Shown piece by piece: positions 1 through 10,946 of a stretch of DNA of 64,000 nt. The stretch spans positions 121,160,891-121,224,890 of the forward strand of contig CM043947.1 of NCBI GenBank assembly GCA_014529385.2. Reading direction: 5' to 3'. The notes under the pieces are model-generated. The model had not been told where the DNA came from. It worked only from the letters and a program-made list of their open reading frames with translations, and did not search any database. The stretch is from Adiantum capillus-veneris (lineage: Eukaryota; Streptophyta; Polypodiopsida; Polypodiales; Pteridaceae). The position numbers and the translations under genes were made by a program. Every line of letters starts with the position of its first letter. Position 1 is the stretch's first letter.

Positions 1-3000
1 GTGACAAGTTGACCGCCATTGTCAGAAGTATTCTTCATAGAGCTCGCAAGACAAGGTGTGTTGGCTGAATGTGCAGATTCCATACCAAATTTTTGAATAG
101 TATCTGCAATAAACTTTGACTGTCGAAGGAATAAAATACCTTTTGTACGGTTCCGTTGGATTTGAATGCCAAGACAAGAGTGAATCTCTCCAAGATCCAC
201 CATATTGAATGCAGAAGACAATAAATTTTTCACTTGCTGAAGAAATCCCAAATCATTGGAAACAAGGATGGTATCATCCACATAAAGAGCAAGAATCACA
301 AAACTGCTACCTTGGCGTTTTATGTATAAGTTGGGGTCTGACGAGCAAGAGATGAATCCTTTAGAGGTGAGAAAAAGATCAAATTTTGTATACCAGGCTC
401 GCGAAGCTTGTTTGAGACCATATAGTGCCTTATGGAGTTGAGCAACAAGGTCTTCTTTACCTGGAATAACAAACCCTTCTGGTTGTTCCATATAAATTTC
501 CTCTTCCAAGTCACCATTAAGAAAAGCAGTTCGCACATCCATTTGATGAGCTTCTAAATCAAATTGAACAGCAAATGCCAATAAAACTCGAACACTTGTA
601 ATGCGAACAACTGGTGAAAAAGTCTCTTGATAATCAACACCAGCTACTTGGGAGTAACCTTTTGCAACTAAACGCACCTTGAACTTGTCAAAAGATCTAT
701 CTGCTTTTACTTTTGTTTTATACACCCACTTACATTTAATAGCTGTACGACCAGGAGGTAATTCAGTTAGTATCCATGTACCTTTAGAGATAAGAGAATC
801 GTACTCTGCTTCCATAGCCTCTTGCCATTGATCCTTTTGTGGTGAAGAGATAGCTTCATCATAAGTAACGGGATCTTCAGAAGTAGAAAAAGCATTATCA
901 GCAATATCGTCATCATAAACATGACATGAGCCATGTTCAAAATCAATAGGCAGATCAACAAAAATATCAATATCATCATTGGCAGCATTTGGAATGGATG
1001 GTTGTGAGGAGGAAAGTTGCTCTATAGGAAGAGTTTCATCTTCTGAAAAAAATGGAAAAGCCTGAAGCAATGATTTACTATCATCAGAATCATCCATGGA
1101 CCATGAGCCTCCCATAAGCTTTTCGTTAAAAGTAGCATCACGATTCACAATTACTTTCTTGGAGGAAGGGTCGTAGAATTTGTAGCCTTTGGAAGTGTCA
1201 GAATATCCAATAAAAATAACTTTAAGACCAGGAGCATCAAGCTTTGTTCGTGTTTCTTTGGGAACATGAATATAAGCAATACATCCAAAGGTTCGAAAAT
1301 GAGATACAGAAGGAATGTCACCTGTCCATGCTGTGATGGGTATCTTACCAGAGGGTGCAGTAGTAGGAAGATGATTCTGAATAAATGTTTCTGTCAAAGT
1401 AGCTTCAGCCCAGAAAACACGAGATAAGCCAGAATGAATCAGCATACATCTTACAGCATTGAGAATAGTGCGATTCTTTCGTTCATCAACACCATTCTGT
1501 TGAGGCGAACATGGAATAGTGTGTTCATGATGAATTCCTGTGTCAGCACAGTAACTGACAAACTCTCGAGAAACATATTCGCCTCCATTGTCACTACGAA
1601 GCTTCTTAAGGCGACGACCAGTTTGAAGTTCCGCAGCCTTGTGGAATTGTTTGAAAACAGATAACGCTTCAGATTTTTGTCTAAGTAGAAATACAGTCGT
1701 ATACCTTGAGAAATCATCAATGAAAGTAATGAAGTAGCGATATTGTGATCTCGAAGAAGGTAGAGGTCCACATATATCAGTATGAACAAGATCCAAGATG
1801 TCATGAGAATGAGTTGTATTTGAAAGAGGAAAGGGTTTACGATTGTGTTTCCCAAGAGCACAAAATTCACAAATTCCCATATGGGGATGGGCTTTAAGAT
1901 CCATGCCATGAACAAGATCACGACGTTGAAGATCAAGGAGTTTTGAGAAATCAGCATGAACAAAACGGTGATGCCATACTTTGCAATCATGATCACCTGG
2001 AGCAGTGACAATATTTGCTACAGCATCGTTGAGAGAGAGTTCAAATAAATTACCGTTTCGAGGAGCAGTGGCTATAGTCTGTCCATCTTTCTCAATTCGG
2101 CATTTGGTATAATCAAATCCAACAAACAGACCAAGATCAACAAGTCTAGCAACTGAAAGAAGATTACGTTGAAGATCTGGTACATGTAATACTCCTCGCA
2201 AAATTCGAGTGGAAGAAGATAAGGTACCAAGATATAAGTCTCCAATACCCTTTACTTGACAAGTAGTATCATCAGCAAGATAAACAACACGTTGAACTGG
2301 CAGTGGATGATAGTTATGGAGCCACTTAGACTGATATGTCATATTTCCTGTAGCACCAGAATCGACAATAAAAAGTGATCCATCACGTACATGAAGTATT
2401 CTGTCTGGAGCAACTGAACATAGGACGCAGCTTGTTTCTGGTACAATGTTGTTTCGATGTTCAGTAGCATATGCTCTATTCCGATCTGTGTCGAATCGAC
2501 GCTTATAGCACATATGAGTGGGATGATCAGATCGTCCACAATATTCACAAGAAGAAGAAGAAGAGTCTCTAGATAAACGTGGTTGTTTTGTGGTAATATT
2601 TTGTTCTTCATCATATTGACGTGCCCAACAATCATCTTCAGTATGGCCATTTCTGTTGCAGTAAGAACATTGCTTATTAGGAAATTTGAGACGAGAGAAA
2701 ATATTACCGCGACGGCCACCTCTGCGGTTTCCTCGTTGAAATGGACGCCTTCGAGCATAAAAAGCACGTTCCATCTGTTGTGACTCAGTCTCCTCTTGTG
2801 AAATCATAGCTGTATCGTGACCAGCATTCCGGCGTTCTTGACGTTGAGAGTATTCAATTAAAGACATGCAAGCTTGGTCGAAATCAAGACCATCTTTATT
2901 AGAGAGAATAGTAACAATGTTATCATAAGAAGAGTCCTTCACCGTATCAAGGAGAAGTGTAATCGGTTGCTTCTGTGGAACAGGATCACGGCAGCAGCAA

Positions 3001-3481
3001 GTTGATTAATAATAGATTTGAAAGACTCAATATGTCCCGTCATGGCAGTACCAACTTCATATTGTAACTTGTTAAGCAACCCTCTCAAATAAAGTATTTC
3101 TGTAACAGATTTCTTCTGAAAGTTTGCAATGAGGTACTTCCATACGTCATGGGAAGTAGGCAGTTCATACATATCAAGCAAAAGGGAATCAGTAAGAGCA
3201 GAAAGAATATACCGACGAGCTGCTTTATCACGTCGTTGCCAATCCGTATAGGCAACATTCCAATCTTCAAATATAGGTCCTTCAGCGATAAGCACGTTAT
3301 CATTATCCGTATCAACAGGCTGAGGCGGACAAACACGATTTCCAAGAACAACATCGGAGAGTTCATCGCCTTCAAGAATTAACAACATCTTTGCTTTGCA
3401 GCCTGGAAATCCTTGACCTTGGAAAGGAGGAGCAAAACGTTGGCCAGAAGGAAAGCCGTTGACGAGAATATTCATAGCCAT
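1..3481 (-). pseudogene. Copia A gag-pol polyprotein, one gag frameshift, 3' end outside window
   Basis: This polyprotein would supply capsid, protease, integrase and reverse transcriptase for copia element A. A start codon lies at 3481 and a second at 3475; the frame is also open upstream to about 3772. Gag has a UBN2-type region (about 3330-3010) and two CCHC zinc knuckles near 2667-2626 and 2551-2508. The protease motif IVDSGATGNM is near 2370-2345. Integrase shows HTDICGP (about 1775), LRSDNGGEY (about 1590) and SPQQNGV (about 1500). The reverse transcriptase YVDD box is at 284-273. A one-base loss near 2990 shifts the frame in gag. After it I read an open frame to the window edge with no stop, which is unusually intact for this window. 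RNase H would lie outside. The family assignment is firm; the copia sublineage is not resolved. Confidence 0.85.
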
Positions 3482-3796
3482 ATCTTGTTGCGAGAAGACG
3501 TATAAGATAAGATCGCAGAATCTGCACACCATATATGGTGAAGGCCTCAATTGATAATGAGAGAGATATGAGTACTTCGTTCTGTCAACGATAAACGTAA
3601 GAAGGATGCTCAAGGAACGTCCAAAGATGTGAGAGACGTCACCCAAAAAAGACAGGGTAAAGAAGACGTTAATAATAAACGAGTCCTCAAAATAGAGTGG
3701 CGTGAGACGCAAGATTGACGGCCACAATACGAATAGCAAAAAGCTAAATCTTCTCGAAAAAGTTAACGCCAAAATAAGAAAAACGATCGCGGACGC
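3482..3796 (-). other. Copia A leader, gag-proximal part
   Basis: This is the untranslated leader of element A next to gag, cut off from its other half (8158-8597) by element B. Its last five bases (3792-3796, gacgc) are the left copy of the target duplication of B. An open frame continues upstream of the gag start through most of this piece, so a longer amino terminus is possible. Confidence 0.6.
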
Positions 3797-4244
3797 TGTT
3801 AGGAAATAAGACGTAGCTAAATAGATAATTGAGTAGATTAATTAATGGAGAGAGACAGATTTACATACACGAGATTATAGAGTAGAGAGAGAGAGAGAGA
3901 GAGAGTACACACGATATACGTGGTTCACCCAATGTGGGCTACGTCCACGGGAAAGCAGTCACTCAATGGCTTTAGTACTTCAAAACAAGAAGTAATTTAC
4001 AAAGGGATTATACCCTTAATGGAGCTCCCGCCTTGCTTCACTCTCACCACCTCACACTCACCTTGTTGCATCAACTTCACACTATGAAATGTGTGTAGAA
4101 ATGGCCTCCTTTTATAGGCCAAAAGGGCTGCCCTCTCTTATGAGAGACAACCATGTGTAGCCGCCCTTGTGCGAATAAGTCCAAATCGGACCCTCCAAAC
4201 CGCCCATGTGTGGCCGCCCTTGAGAAGACAAGTCCGCTTTTGAA

Positions 4245-4400
4245 TTCGGCCACCGGCCATTGAATTCGGCCACCGGCCACCGGCCATTGACTTCCGACCA
4301 CCGGCCACCGACCATTGACTTCCGACCACCGACCATTGACTTCCGACCACCGGCCATTGACTACCGGCCACCGGCCAACCGACCGGTTGTTTTCCGACCA
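4245..4400. repeat. Minisatellite in copia B LTR
   Basis: Degenerate tandem units of about 15-22 bases built from CCACCGGCCATTGACTTCCGA-like words, alternating ccggcc and ccgacc. The array is much richer in GC than its surroundings. It makes an open frame on both strands, which is a composition artefact and not a gene. Confidence 0.8.
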
Positions 4401-4446
4401 CTTTCCGGCCGCCGGCCGGCCATAATATTCCGGCGAAAAAAAAAGT

Positions 4447-4468
4447 CTCGGGGGCCTCCGCCCCCGAG
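4447..4468. other. Perfect 9-bp GC hairpin in copia B LTR
   Basis: CTCGGGGGC at 4447-4455 and GCCCCCGAG at 4460-4468 are exact reverse complements with a 4-base loop (ctcc). It lies within the LTR, on the minus strand downstream of the part kept in both LTR copies. It could shape transcript ends or leader structure; the sequence does not say which. Confidence 0.6.
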
Positions 4469-4626
4469 GCCTTTAAAGTTGCCCTTGATTCTTGTCTGTG
4501 AAAATTTTGGTTTCCGGTGAGTGATTTTCCTTCACGCACGATGGCTTCTCCTCATAATGGGGGCCTTACAAATGTGCGCTTTTACCACATAAAATTACAA
4601 GGGTAAATCAGGCTCCATACTTAACA

Positions 4627-4640
4627 ATCTCCCACTTGGA
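4627..4640 (-). other. Copia B polypurine tract
   Basis: On the minus strand AAGTGGGAGAT abuts the LTR start TGTTAAG. This is the usual plus-strand primer placement in plant copia elements and fixes the LTR edge at 4626. Confidence 0.75.
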
Positions 4641-4686
4641 GACTGATCTCCAAACCAAACCTGTGACTGCTTTCCATTCTAGCTTC

Positions 4687-7600
4687 TTATCCTTGAATGC
4701 CGATTGAAGATGAGCAAAAGCTCAACTTCTCCTTGTTGACCACCTTTGTAAACATGTCTGCAGGATTTTCACTTGTATGCACCTTTCCTAGCTTTAGTTG
4801 TCCCTCTTCCAAAAGAGTGCGTATGAAGTGATATCTTACCTTAATGTGCTTTGTCCTTGAATGAAAGGCTGAGTTCTTTGCAAGATGGATAGCGCTTTGG
4901 CTATCACTGTACAAGACACAATTGTCTTGTTTGAATCCAAGCTCTTCTAAGAATCTGTGAAGCCACAGAATTTCTTTGCTTGCCTCCGTCATTGCTACAT
5001 ACTCTGCTTCCGTGGTAGAAAGTGAAACCACTTTCTGCAGCTTTGAAGCCCAGCTTACTGCTGTGCCTCCAACCGTGAACACATAGCCAGTAGTGCTCCT
5101 TCGAGTATCTTTGTCACCTGCCATATCTGCATCAGCATACCCTTCTAGAAAAATATCAATTCCTCCAAAATACAAAGCATTTGTTGTTGTCCCTTTTAGA
5201 TACCTAAGTATCCACTTCACACCTTGCCAATGCTCTTTACCTGGGTTGTCCATGAACCTACTCACAACTCCCACTGCATGTGCAATGTCTGGCCTTGTCC
5301 AGACCATAGCACTGCAGCATATGGAACTTTAGACATATAGGCTATCTCCTCTTGTGTCTTTGGACACATATCCTTCGTTAGTTTAAAATGACCAGCCAAA
5401 GGTGTAGAAACTGGTTTTGCATTTTGCATTGCAAACCTTTCTAGTACCTTCTTGATGTAATCTTCTTGAGATAGCTTTATTGTTTTCTTCGTCCTATCCC
5501 TTGATATTTTCATACCAAGTATCCTCTTTGCAACACCTAAATCTTTCATTGAAAAATATTTGGACAGCTCCTCTTTTAGGTCTTTGATGTCCTGCATGTT
5601 AGCACTTGCAATCAACATGTCATCAACATACAACATTAGGATGATGAATTTCCCATCTCCCAAATTCTTGGTGTAGACGCAGTGATCCGAGTTGCATCTT
5701 GTGAATCCATGATCCAACATCCATCGATCCAACTTCAAGTACCATTGTCTTGATGCTTGCTTTAAACCATACAAGCTCTTCTTTAATCTGCAAACCATTT
5801 TCTCCTTACCTTTTACTTCATACCCCTTTGGTTGAAGCATGTAGATTTCCTCCTCTAAGTCACCGTGAGGGAATGCCGTATTTACATCCATTTGCTCGAG
5901 ATTTAGATCATGAGTAGCCACAAGGCTTAAGACAAGCCTAATTGAGTTCATTTTTACAACAGGAGAAAATATTTCATTGAAGTCAATACCTTTCTTTTGA
6001 GAAAAACCTTTTACCACAAGCCTAGACTTGTACCTTTTCTTCCCACCTTCTTCTTCTTTTATCTTGTACACCCATTTGTTTTGAAGTGCCCGCTTACCTT
6101 TAGGAAACTCAACCAACTCCCATGTTTGGTTGTGATATAGTGAGTCCATCTCCACTTGCATGCTCTTCGTCCATTCTTCTTTGGATTCATGTTGCATAGC
6201 TTCTTCATATGATTCCGGCTCTCCAGAATCTGAGATCAGGAGATGGTTGAAGGAAGGAACAAACCTTTCTGGAGGTCTACTTGCTCTTGTAGATCTTCGG
6301 GGAATAGGTTGAGGCTCCTCATTTGGTTGACGTTGTTGCACATTGTCACCGTTTGCAGTCCTTGAGTCTTCACCGTCCTCAAGCTCCATGTACTCATCAC
6401 CTGTTTCTTTTGTTTGTTTTCTTTCCAAGTAATCTTTGTACATATTTTGTTCGTTAAAAATTACATCCCTACTCCTTAAGATTTTACCATCTTCAGGATT
6501 CCATAGGCGATACCCAAAGTCTCCTTCTCCATAGCCAATGAAGAAACACTTTTTGGACTTTGCATCTAACTTTGATCTTAGGCTTCTATCTATGTGCATG
6601 AAAGCCTCACACCCAAACACTTTGAGAAATGCATAATTCACCGGTTTACCTGTCCATGCCTCTTCTGGAACTCCCCCATCCAATGCCGTTGAGGGTGACC
6701 GATTGATTAAGTACACAGACGTACTTACAGCTTCTGCCCAAAGCTCAAGCGGTAGGCCTGCATGTAGCCGCATGCTTCGTGCTCGTTCCATGATTGTCCT
6801 GTTCATCCTTTCCGAAATCCCATTTTGTTGAGGTGTCTTGGGGTTGTCCTTTGCCTCCGAATGCCATTGCTAGCACAAAAGCTTTCAAAAGCTTGGTTGC
6901 AATATTCGCCTCCATTGTCGGATCTGAGGCATTTAACCTTGGTACCTGTTTCATTCTCCACAAAGGCTTTCCACCTTTGAAATATGGAAAATACATCGGA
7001 TTTATTCTTCATGACATAAACCCATGTTTTTCTAGTCGCATCGTCTATGAATGTTACATAGTACAATGAGCCACCAAGTGATGGTGTACTTGCAGGACCC
7101 CAAACATCAGAATGAACCAACTCAAGTTTTTTATTTTTTCTTTCATTTCCTGATTTTTGAAATTTTACCCTCTTTTGTTTACCATAAACACAATCTTCAC
7201 AGAACTCTAAGTCCACTTCTTTCAAACCTGGTAGAAGCTTCTTTGTTTGAAGGATTTGCATTCCTTTGGCACTCATATGCCCAAGTCGGTAGTGCCACAC
7301 CGCACTGTCAACTTCTGTAGTTGCTACACAAGCTGAAGGTTGCGTGCTAACAGCACACAAGTAAAGTGTACCGACTTTTTCACCCTTGGCAACCACCAAA
7401 GATCCCTTTGAGATCTTCCACCGTTTGTTTCCGAATGCAATGTTGTGACCTTCATCGTCCAATTGTCCTGTAGAGATCAAATTTTTGCGAAGAGAAGGAA
7501 CATGCCTAACATCTTTAAGCTTCCATTCATTTCCGTTAGCAGTTTTGACAGAAACTGTACCTTTGCCGACAATCTCACAAGCTTCATCATCTCCCAAGTA

Positions 7601-8065
7601 TACATACCCAAAATTACCTTTAGTGTAGTCTTGGAAATGTTTCTTGTGTGGTGTCGCATGGAATGAAGCCCCGGAATCTACTATCCAAGAATTAGACACA
7701 TTGTCTAATGAGAGAATTAGAGCATCTTGCTCTACTTTACCTGCCACATTGGCCTCCGATGTTGGCTTGTTGTCTTGAGACTCTGTCTCCTTCTTCTTCT
7801 TGGACCAGCAATCCTTCTTGACGTGGCCTTTCTTGCCACAGTTCCAACATTCAAGAACTGACTTTGTGCGTGACTTGCTCCGCCTTGAGCGATCACGATC
7901 CTTTTGGTTTTTGAACCTCTCCTTAGGCCTTCCTCTTGTTTCCACTGATAGTGCAGCACTTGATGATTCTCCTGTGCTTCTCCTTCGCATTTCCTCGCTT
8001 AGGGTTGCCCCTGGTTCTTGTCTGTGAAAATTTTGGTTTCCGGTGAGTGATTTTCCTTCACGCAT
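4687..8065 (-). pseudogene. Copia B gag-pol, 5'-deleted with two frame breaks
   Basis: The first open stretch (8065-6803) starts in LTR sequence and fuses in frame to the back half of gag. It holds the CCHC knuckle CWNCGKKGHVKKDC (about 7855-7810), the protease motif IVDSGASFHAT (about 7690-7655) and integrase motifs HSDVWGP and LRSDNGGEY. A one-base loss near 6835 breaks the frame at the TPQQNG box. Integrase then continues into reverse transcriptase, with YVDD at 5630-5619. A short deletion near 5310 removes roughly six residues and shifts frame before the copia RNase H, which ends at the stop at 4687. RNase H keeps DADMAGD, TTEAEYVAM and the final YHFIR region. Domain order protease-integrase-RT-RNase H proves Ty1/copia type. 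Confidence 0.9.
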
Positions 8066-8152
8066 GATGGCTTCTCCTCATAATGGGGGCCTTACAAATG
8101 TGCGCTTTTACCACATAAAATTACAAGGGTAAATCAGGCTCCATACTTAATA
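8003..8152 (-). repeat. Copia B truncated 5' LTR
   Basis: About 150 bases match 4470-4626 of the 3' LTR, starting at the element edge. Similarity stops near 8003, where the sequence passes straight into gag codons. The rest of the LTR, primer site, leader and gag amino terminus are missing. The end is TAATA instead of TAACA, a single C-to-T change. Confidence 0.85.
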
Positions 8153-8597
8153 GACGCTTCACGAAGAAGTAGGACGAAGAAAGCTGCGTCAAGCTTTATT
8201 GCAGTAAAAACAGCATAACTTTCTGCTGCGAACTCCGATTGATGCAAACCTAGAACTCAAATCGAAGAGCTCGAGGAGACGAACAAGTTTTGGATGAGAA
8301 TTGCCATTGTGCTACGCTCCATTGCGCTTTTCCCGTTTCTCCAAATTTTGAGCAGAACAGCAAGAAAAATTGAGATGAAGTTCAGGGTGTCATTAACAAG
8401 AAAACGTAATCAACGATTAGATTGATTATAAATAAACGCCACATAAAACACTTATCATATTCTTCTTAACACAAAACAACCACAGTTAACAAGAATTAAC
8501 GCTCAAAAATAAAATTTGTAACAATTTTGAATCTTACATGCGAATCGCATACACATACTATTGTCACCATGAATTGAATCTGCGTGTGATCGTTACC
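8153..8597 (-). other. Copia A leader, LTR-proximal part
   Basis: Non-coding leader between the primer site of A and the insertion of B. The first five bases (8153-8157, gacgc) are the right copy of the B target duplication. I see no open frame of note. Confidence 0.65.
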
Positions 8598-8609
8598 GCT
8601 CTGATACCA
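8598..8609 (-). promoter_or_regulatory. Copia A primer-binding site
   Basis: On the minus strand this reads TGGTATCAGAGC, the standard plant initiator-methionine tRNA primer site, directly after the LTR terminus CA. It sets the inner LTR edge at 8610. Confidence 0.9.
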
Positions 8610-8989
8610 TGCTGAGATGTAGAGAGAAAGAGAGAGAGACGAGACAAGAGACACACCATATACGCTCCCAAAGACTGATTCATATTGAGGACAAGATACA
8701 AATATATAGGTGAGACCAAGTTCAGTAGAGTGAGCCATATATAGCTCCAACAGCCCTTGCTTGGCAAGGGATCTTGGGAAGCTGAAGATGTTAAGCACTA
8801 AATGAGAAGCAATAAGCAAATGAGCTTCAATAGGGGAAGCACCGAACACCTAATCGGTGACATAGGGAGCAATGTATCATCCCCAATCCTCCAACTGCAC
8901 CTAACTAGGTATGTGATGCTTCCGTCGGGAGCGAGGTATGCAATGCCTCCCGCGCGGAAGGCTCATGGTGTTAAGCCTCATGGAAAACA
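8610..8989 (-). repeat. Copia A 5' LTR (outer edge uncertain)
   Basis: The inner edge is TGCTGAGA on the plus strand, next to the primer site. The outer edge is placed at a CA near 8989 by eye; the second LTR is outside the window, so it cannot be confirmed. TATATA words at 8703-8708 and 8738-8743 are candidate promoter boxes for minus-strand transcription. A GA run sits near 8620-8640. Confidence 0.6.
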
Positions 8990-9121
8990 ATGAAAAAGGA
9001 GTCCATTTTCCTAGAGGAGACTAGGGAATCTAAATAGAACTTCTTGTGCATATTGTTGTATGAAAACTGTAGAGAAGGTCTTGTGCCTGGGAAGCTTGCT
9101 AATGGGATGGTGTCTACTTAC

Positions 9122-9272
9122 AGAGCTTATGGAACTTCTGCTTGAGGCCGGTAAGGTGATCGCTGCCGGTCACGCGGAAGTAGTAGTCGGCGAAGGAGGA
9201 TTGCTGCACCACGTGCGCAGGTGTTGCTGTTGCCATGGCTAGGATGCAGGCGGTGCGATCAGGCTGACCCAT
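9122..9272 (-). CDS. Chalcone-synthase-like (type III polyketide synthase) exon 1, partial gene
   Basis: Type III polyketide synthases condense malonyl-CoA onto a starter CoA; the chalcone synthase group feeds flavonoid synthesis. Fifty codons plus one base read from ATG at 9272. Residues 9-20 (CILAMATATPAH) match the ILAIGTATP region of this family, DYYFRVTGSDHLTGLKQKF (residues 29-47) matches the YPDYYFR...EHMTELKEKF region, and the exon ends in HKL plus the first base of Cys. A canonical donor GTAAGT follows at 9121-9116. Chalcone synthase genes have their conserved intron inside exactly this Cys codon, so the placement is strong support. The amino terminus is about 10-14 residues shorter than usual, or the true start is upstream in the GA-rich leader; 9236 is an internal Met. 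Exon 2, with the catalytic Cys-His-Asn, is not in the window. Copia A begins about 130 bases into the intron, so exon 2 may lie beyond position 1. Confidence 0.8.
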
Positions 9273-9378
9273 CCCGTGTCTCTCTCTCTCTCTCACACAC
9301 ACACACAGTCTCTCGCTCTCTCTCTCAGCTCTAATTGAAGAGGATCAGTTCCAGGTTTGTACTTGCGTGGGCAGTATC

Positions 9379-9435
<57 letters not shown>

Positions 9436-9632
9436 ACATCCGTAGGTGTTTTTTTTGTGAAGAAAGAGCGCAAAGCAGCAGAGCTAAGTGATAAGGTCCC
9501 TATGTTTAGGTACACCAAACTTCCTATGTTTCCATCTACTGGATTTTTGAATAAACTAGTAGTTTGAACTTTGCACAACCCACCTATCGACCAGCCCGCT
9601 CGCTCTTACCATGACAAAAAAAGGTATTTATA
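9273..9632 (-). promoter_or_regulatory. Putative leader and TATA box of the synthase-like gene
   Basis: Upstream of the exon on the minus strand are GA/GT microsatellites (9281-9330) and a 51-base CT/GA run (9381-9431), the sort of GA-rich leader common in plant genes. TATAAATA on the minus strand at 9632-9625 is a candidate TATA box about 350 bases before the start codon. No transcript evidence is available, so this is inference. Confidence 0.4.
9381..9431. repeat. (CT)n microsatellite
   Basis: Uninterrupted CT dinucleotide run of about 51 bases. The RERERE-type frames that cross it on the minus strand are repeat artefacts. Confidence 0.95.
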
Positions 9633-10902
9633 AGACTTCAACCTTTCGTTGCTCACAAAACAAGTGAAAGAATCACACTGGATTTCTAAAACAATTAGAA
9701 CGTGATAAAATCATTAGGTTGAGTTTAAGTAGAACCAGGGATTTCCTCAGCTTAGCCTTGAGCCAGTTGAAATTGGAAACTAGCTGATTGCAAACCATGG
9801 TAAAGGGAAGAAAAATTGGTGAAATATGTGAAAAAAATAAATTTATGATAGTATTTCTGATTCGTTTCTTTGTGGGAAGAAAACTCAACCGACGATCGTT
9901 TTAAAAGAGACTTTCTTCAATATTGACTAAATTAAGTTATAGAATGTAAGAAAAGTCAACCCATGTGAAGCTTTAAAATGAAATGTGAAATTAAAAAAAC
10001 TCATTAATATATGTGTGTTTTTTTTCCATAGGATTTACTAGAATTATGCAAGTGAAGTTTCACTTTAATATTCTAAAACTTTAACATTCTAGAACAATAG
10101 AATGCAAGAAAAGTCAAGATATGAGATAAAAGTGAAATAAAAAGATCCACTTATTATTTTAAAATTAAAATAACATTTACTGTAAGTCTCAATCATCGCC
10201 GAAAACATTGGAAGTATGCCTAACCCAACTTAACTCTAAGATTTCTTTTAGAAAGCCAAAAATGTCTTTATCGTATAATTTCATGTTCATTCTTGTATAA
10301 TGTAAAAAATCCTCAAATACAAACATAAATGCTGACTTTTAGACTTAGAGCTTCTTAACTGATAGCTCATTGGTGTATACTTTGCACAAAGTGGATACTT
10401 TGTACAAAGTATACTTCTTAACCCATAGCTCATTGGTGTATACTTTGTACAAAGTGGATAGCATATGACCATACTCCGAGTACTCGACATTTTGTCCCAC
10501 TTTGGAGAAAGAGAGAGAGAAAGAGAGAGTTCAAACGTTTTTAGACTACATAAGTAGTTCTTAGTAAAGGGTTGGATTTTGGGTGCATCTCGTGATTGTT
10601 GGATAAAGCTTGCGAATTAGTGCCACATGACAAACTCATGATAATAAACTTTTCTTTTAGGCCTTTATGAGAGGGTGTTGACATTTGTGTACCTCTCTCT
10701 TTAAGAAGGATTATTGAGCGTGTCAAGAAGGCCATAGGGGAGTGGTAGAGAAAACGTGCAATTCTTCTTTGCACCTCTCACCATTCAATGGTCACCATCA
10801 CATTATCTTTGATTGGTGATATTTAAGCCATTTCAAGCCTTACTATACCCATTTGACTTTTGAACATTTTCATTATGAAAATGAGTATGTATGCATCATC
10901 TG

Positions 10903-10946
<44 letters not shown>

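Larger units (their letters stand above)
3797..4626 (-). repeat. Copia B 3' LTR (830 bp)
   Basis: Bounded by TGTTA at 3797 and TTAACA ending at 4626, next to the polypurine tract on the internal side. It contains an AG microsatellite near 3881-3906, a GC-rich minisatellite (about 4245-4400) and a perfect 9-bp hairpin (4447-4468). Its right 150 bases recur at 8003-8152 with few changes. Confidence 0.85.
3797..8152 (-). mobile_element. Ty1/copia LTR retrotransposon B, inserted in leader of A
   Basis: Both outer ends fit an LTR element. The left end begins TGTTA; the right end is TAATA, one base from the expected TAACA. The five bases gacgc flank it at 3792-3796 and 8153-8157, a textbook 5-bp target duplication. 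The left LTR (the 3' LTR, since the element reads right to left) is complete. The right one keeps only about 150 bases because an internal deletion removed the rest of the 5' LTR, the primer site and the start of gag. B is therefore younger than A and can no longer copy itself. Confidence 0.9.
1..8989 (-). mobile_element. Ty1/copia LTR retrotransposon A, split by element B, left end outside window
   Basis: Reading the minus strand from right to left, there is an LTR (about 8989 to 8610), a primer-binding site at 8609-8598, a leader (8597-8158 continuing at 3796-3482 after element B is removed), and gag-pol from 3481 to the window edge. The 3' part of pol and the 3' LTR lie beyond position 1. 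The leader is about 750 bases once the insertion is removed. The primer site matches the initiator-methionine tRNA type usual for plant copia elements. The outer LTR edge is uncertain. The element seems to lie inside intron 1 of a chalcone-synthase-like gene. Confidence 0.85.

Noticed and set aside
4077-4539. Long frames on both strands through the B LTR minisatellite
   Set aside because: A GC-rich tandem array free of stops; not a gene.
9060-9242. Plus-strand frame antisense to the synthase-like exon
   Set aside because: It is the shadow of the minus-strand exon, which has family motifs and a splice donor.
9378-9578. Frames rich in RERERE, SLSLSL, THTHTH or PPPPPP here and at 18739-19177, 23470-24500, 25413-25839, 30874-31128, 45356-46100 and 47234-48075
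   Set aside because: They are translations of CT, CA and poly-C repeats and have no other support.
10351-10476. CRISPR-like or other spaced repeat array
   Set aside because: Only two adjacent copies with no spacers, in plant nuclear DNA.
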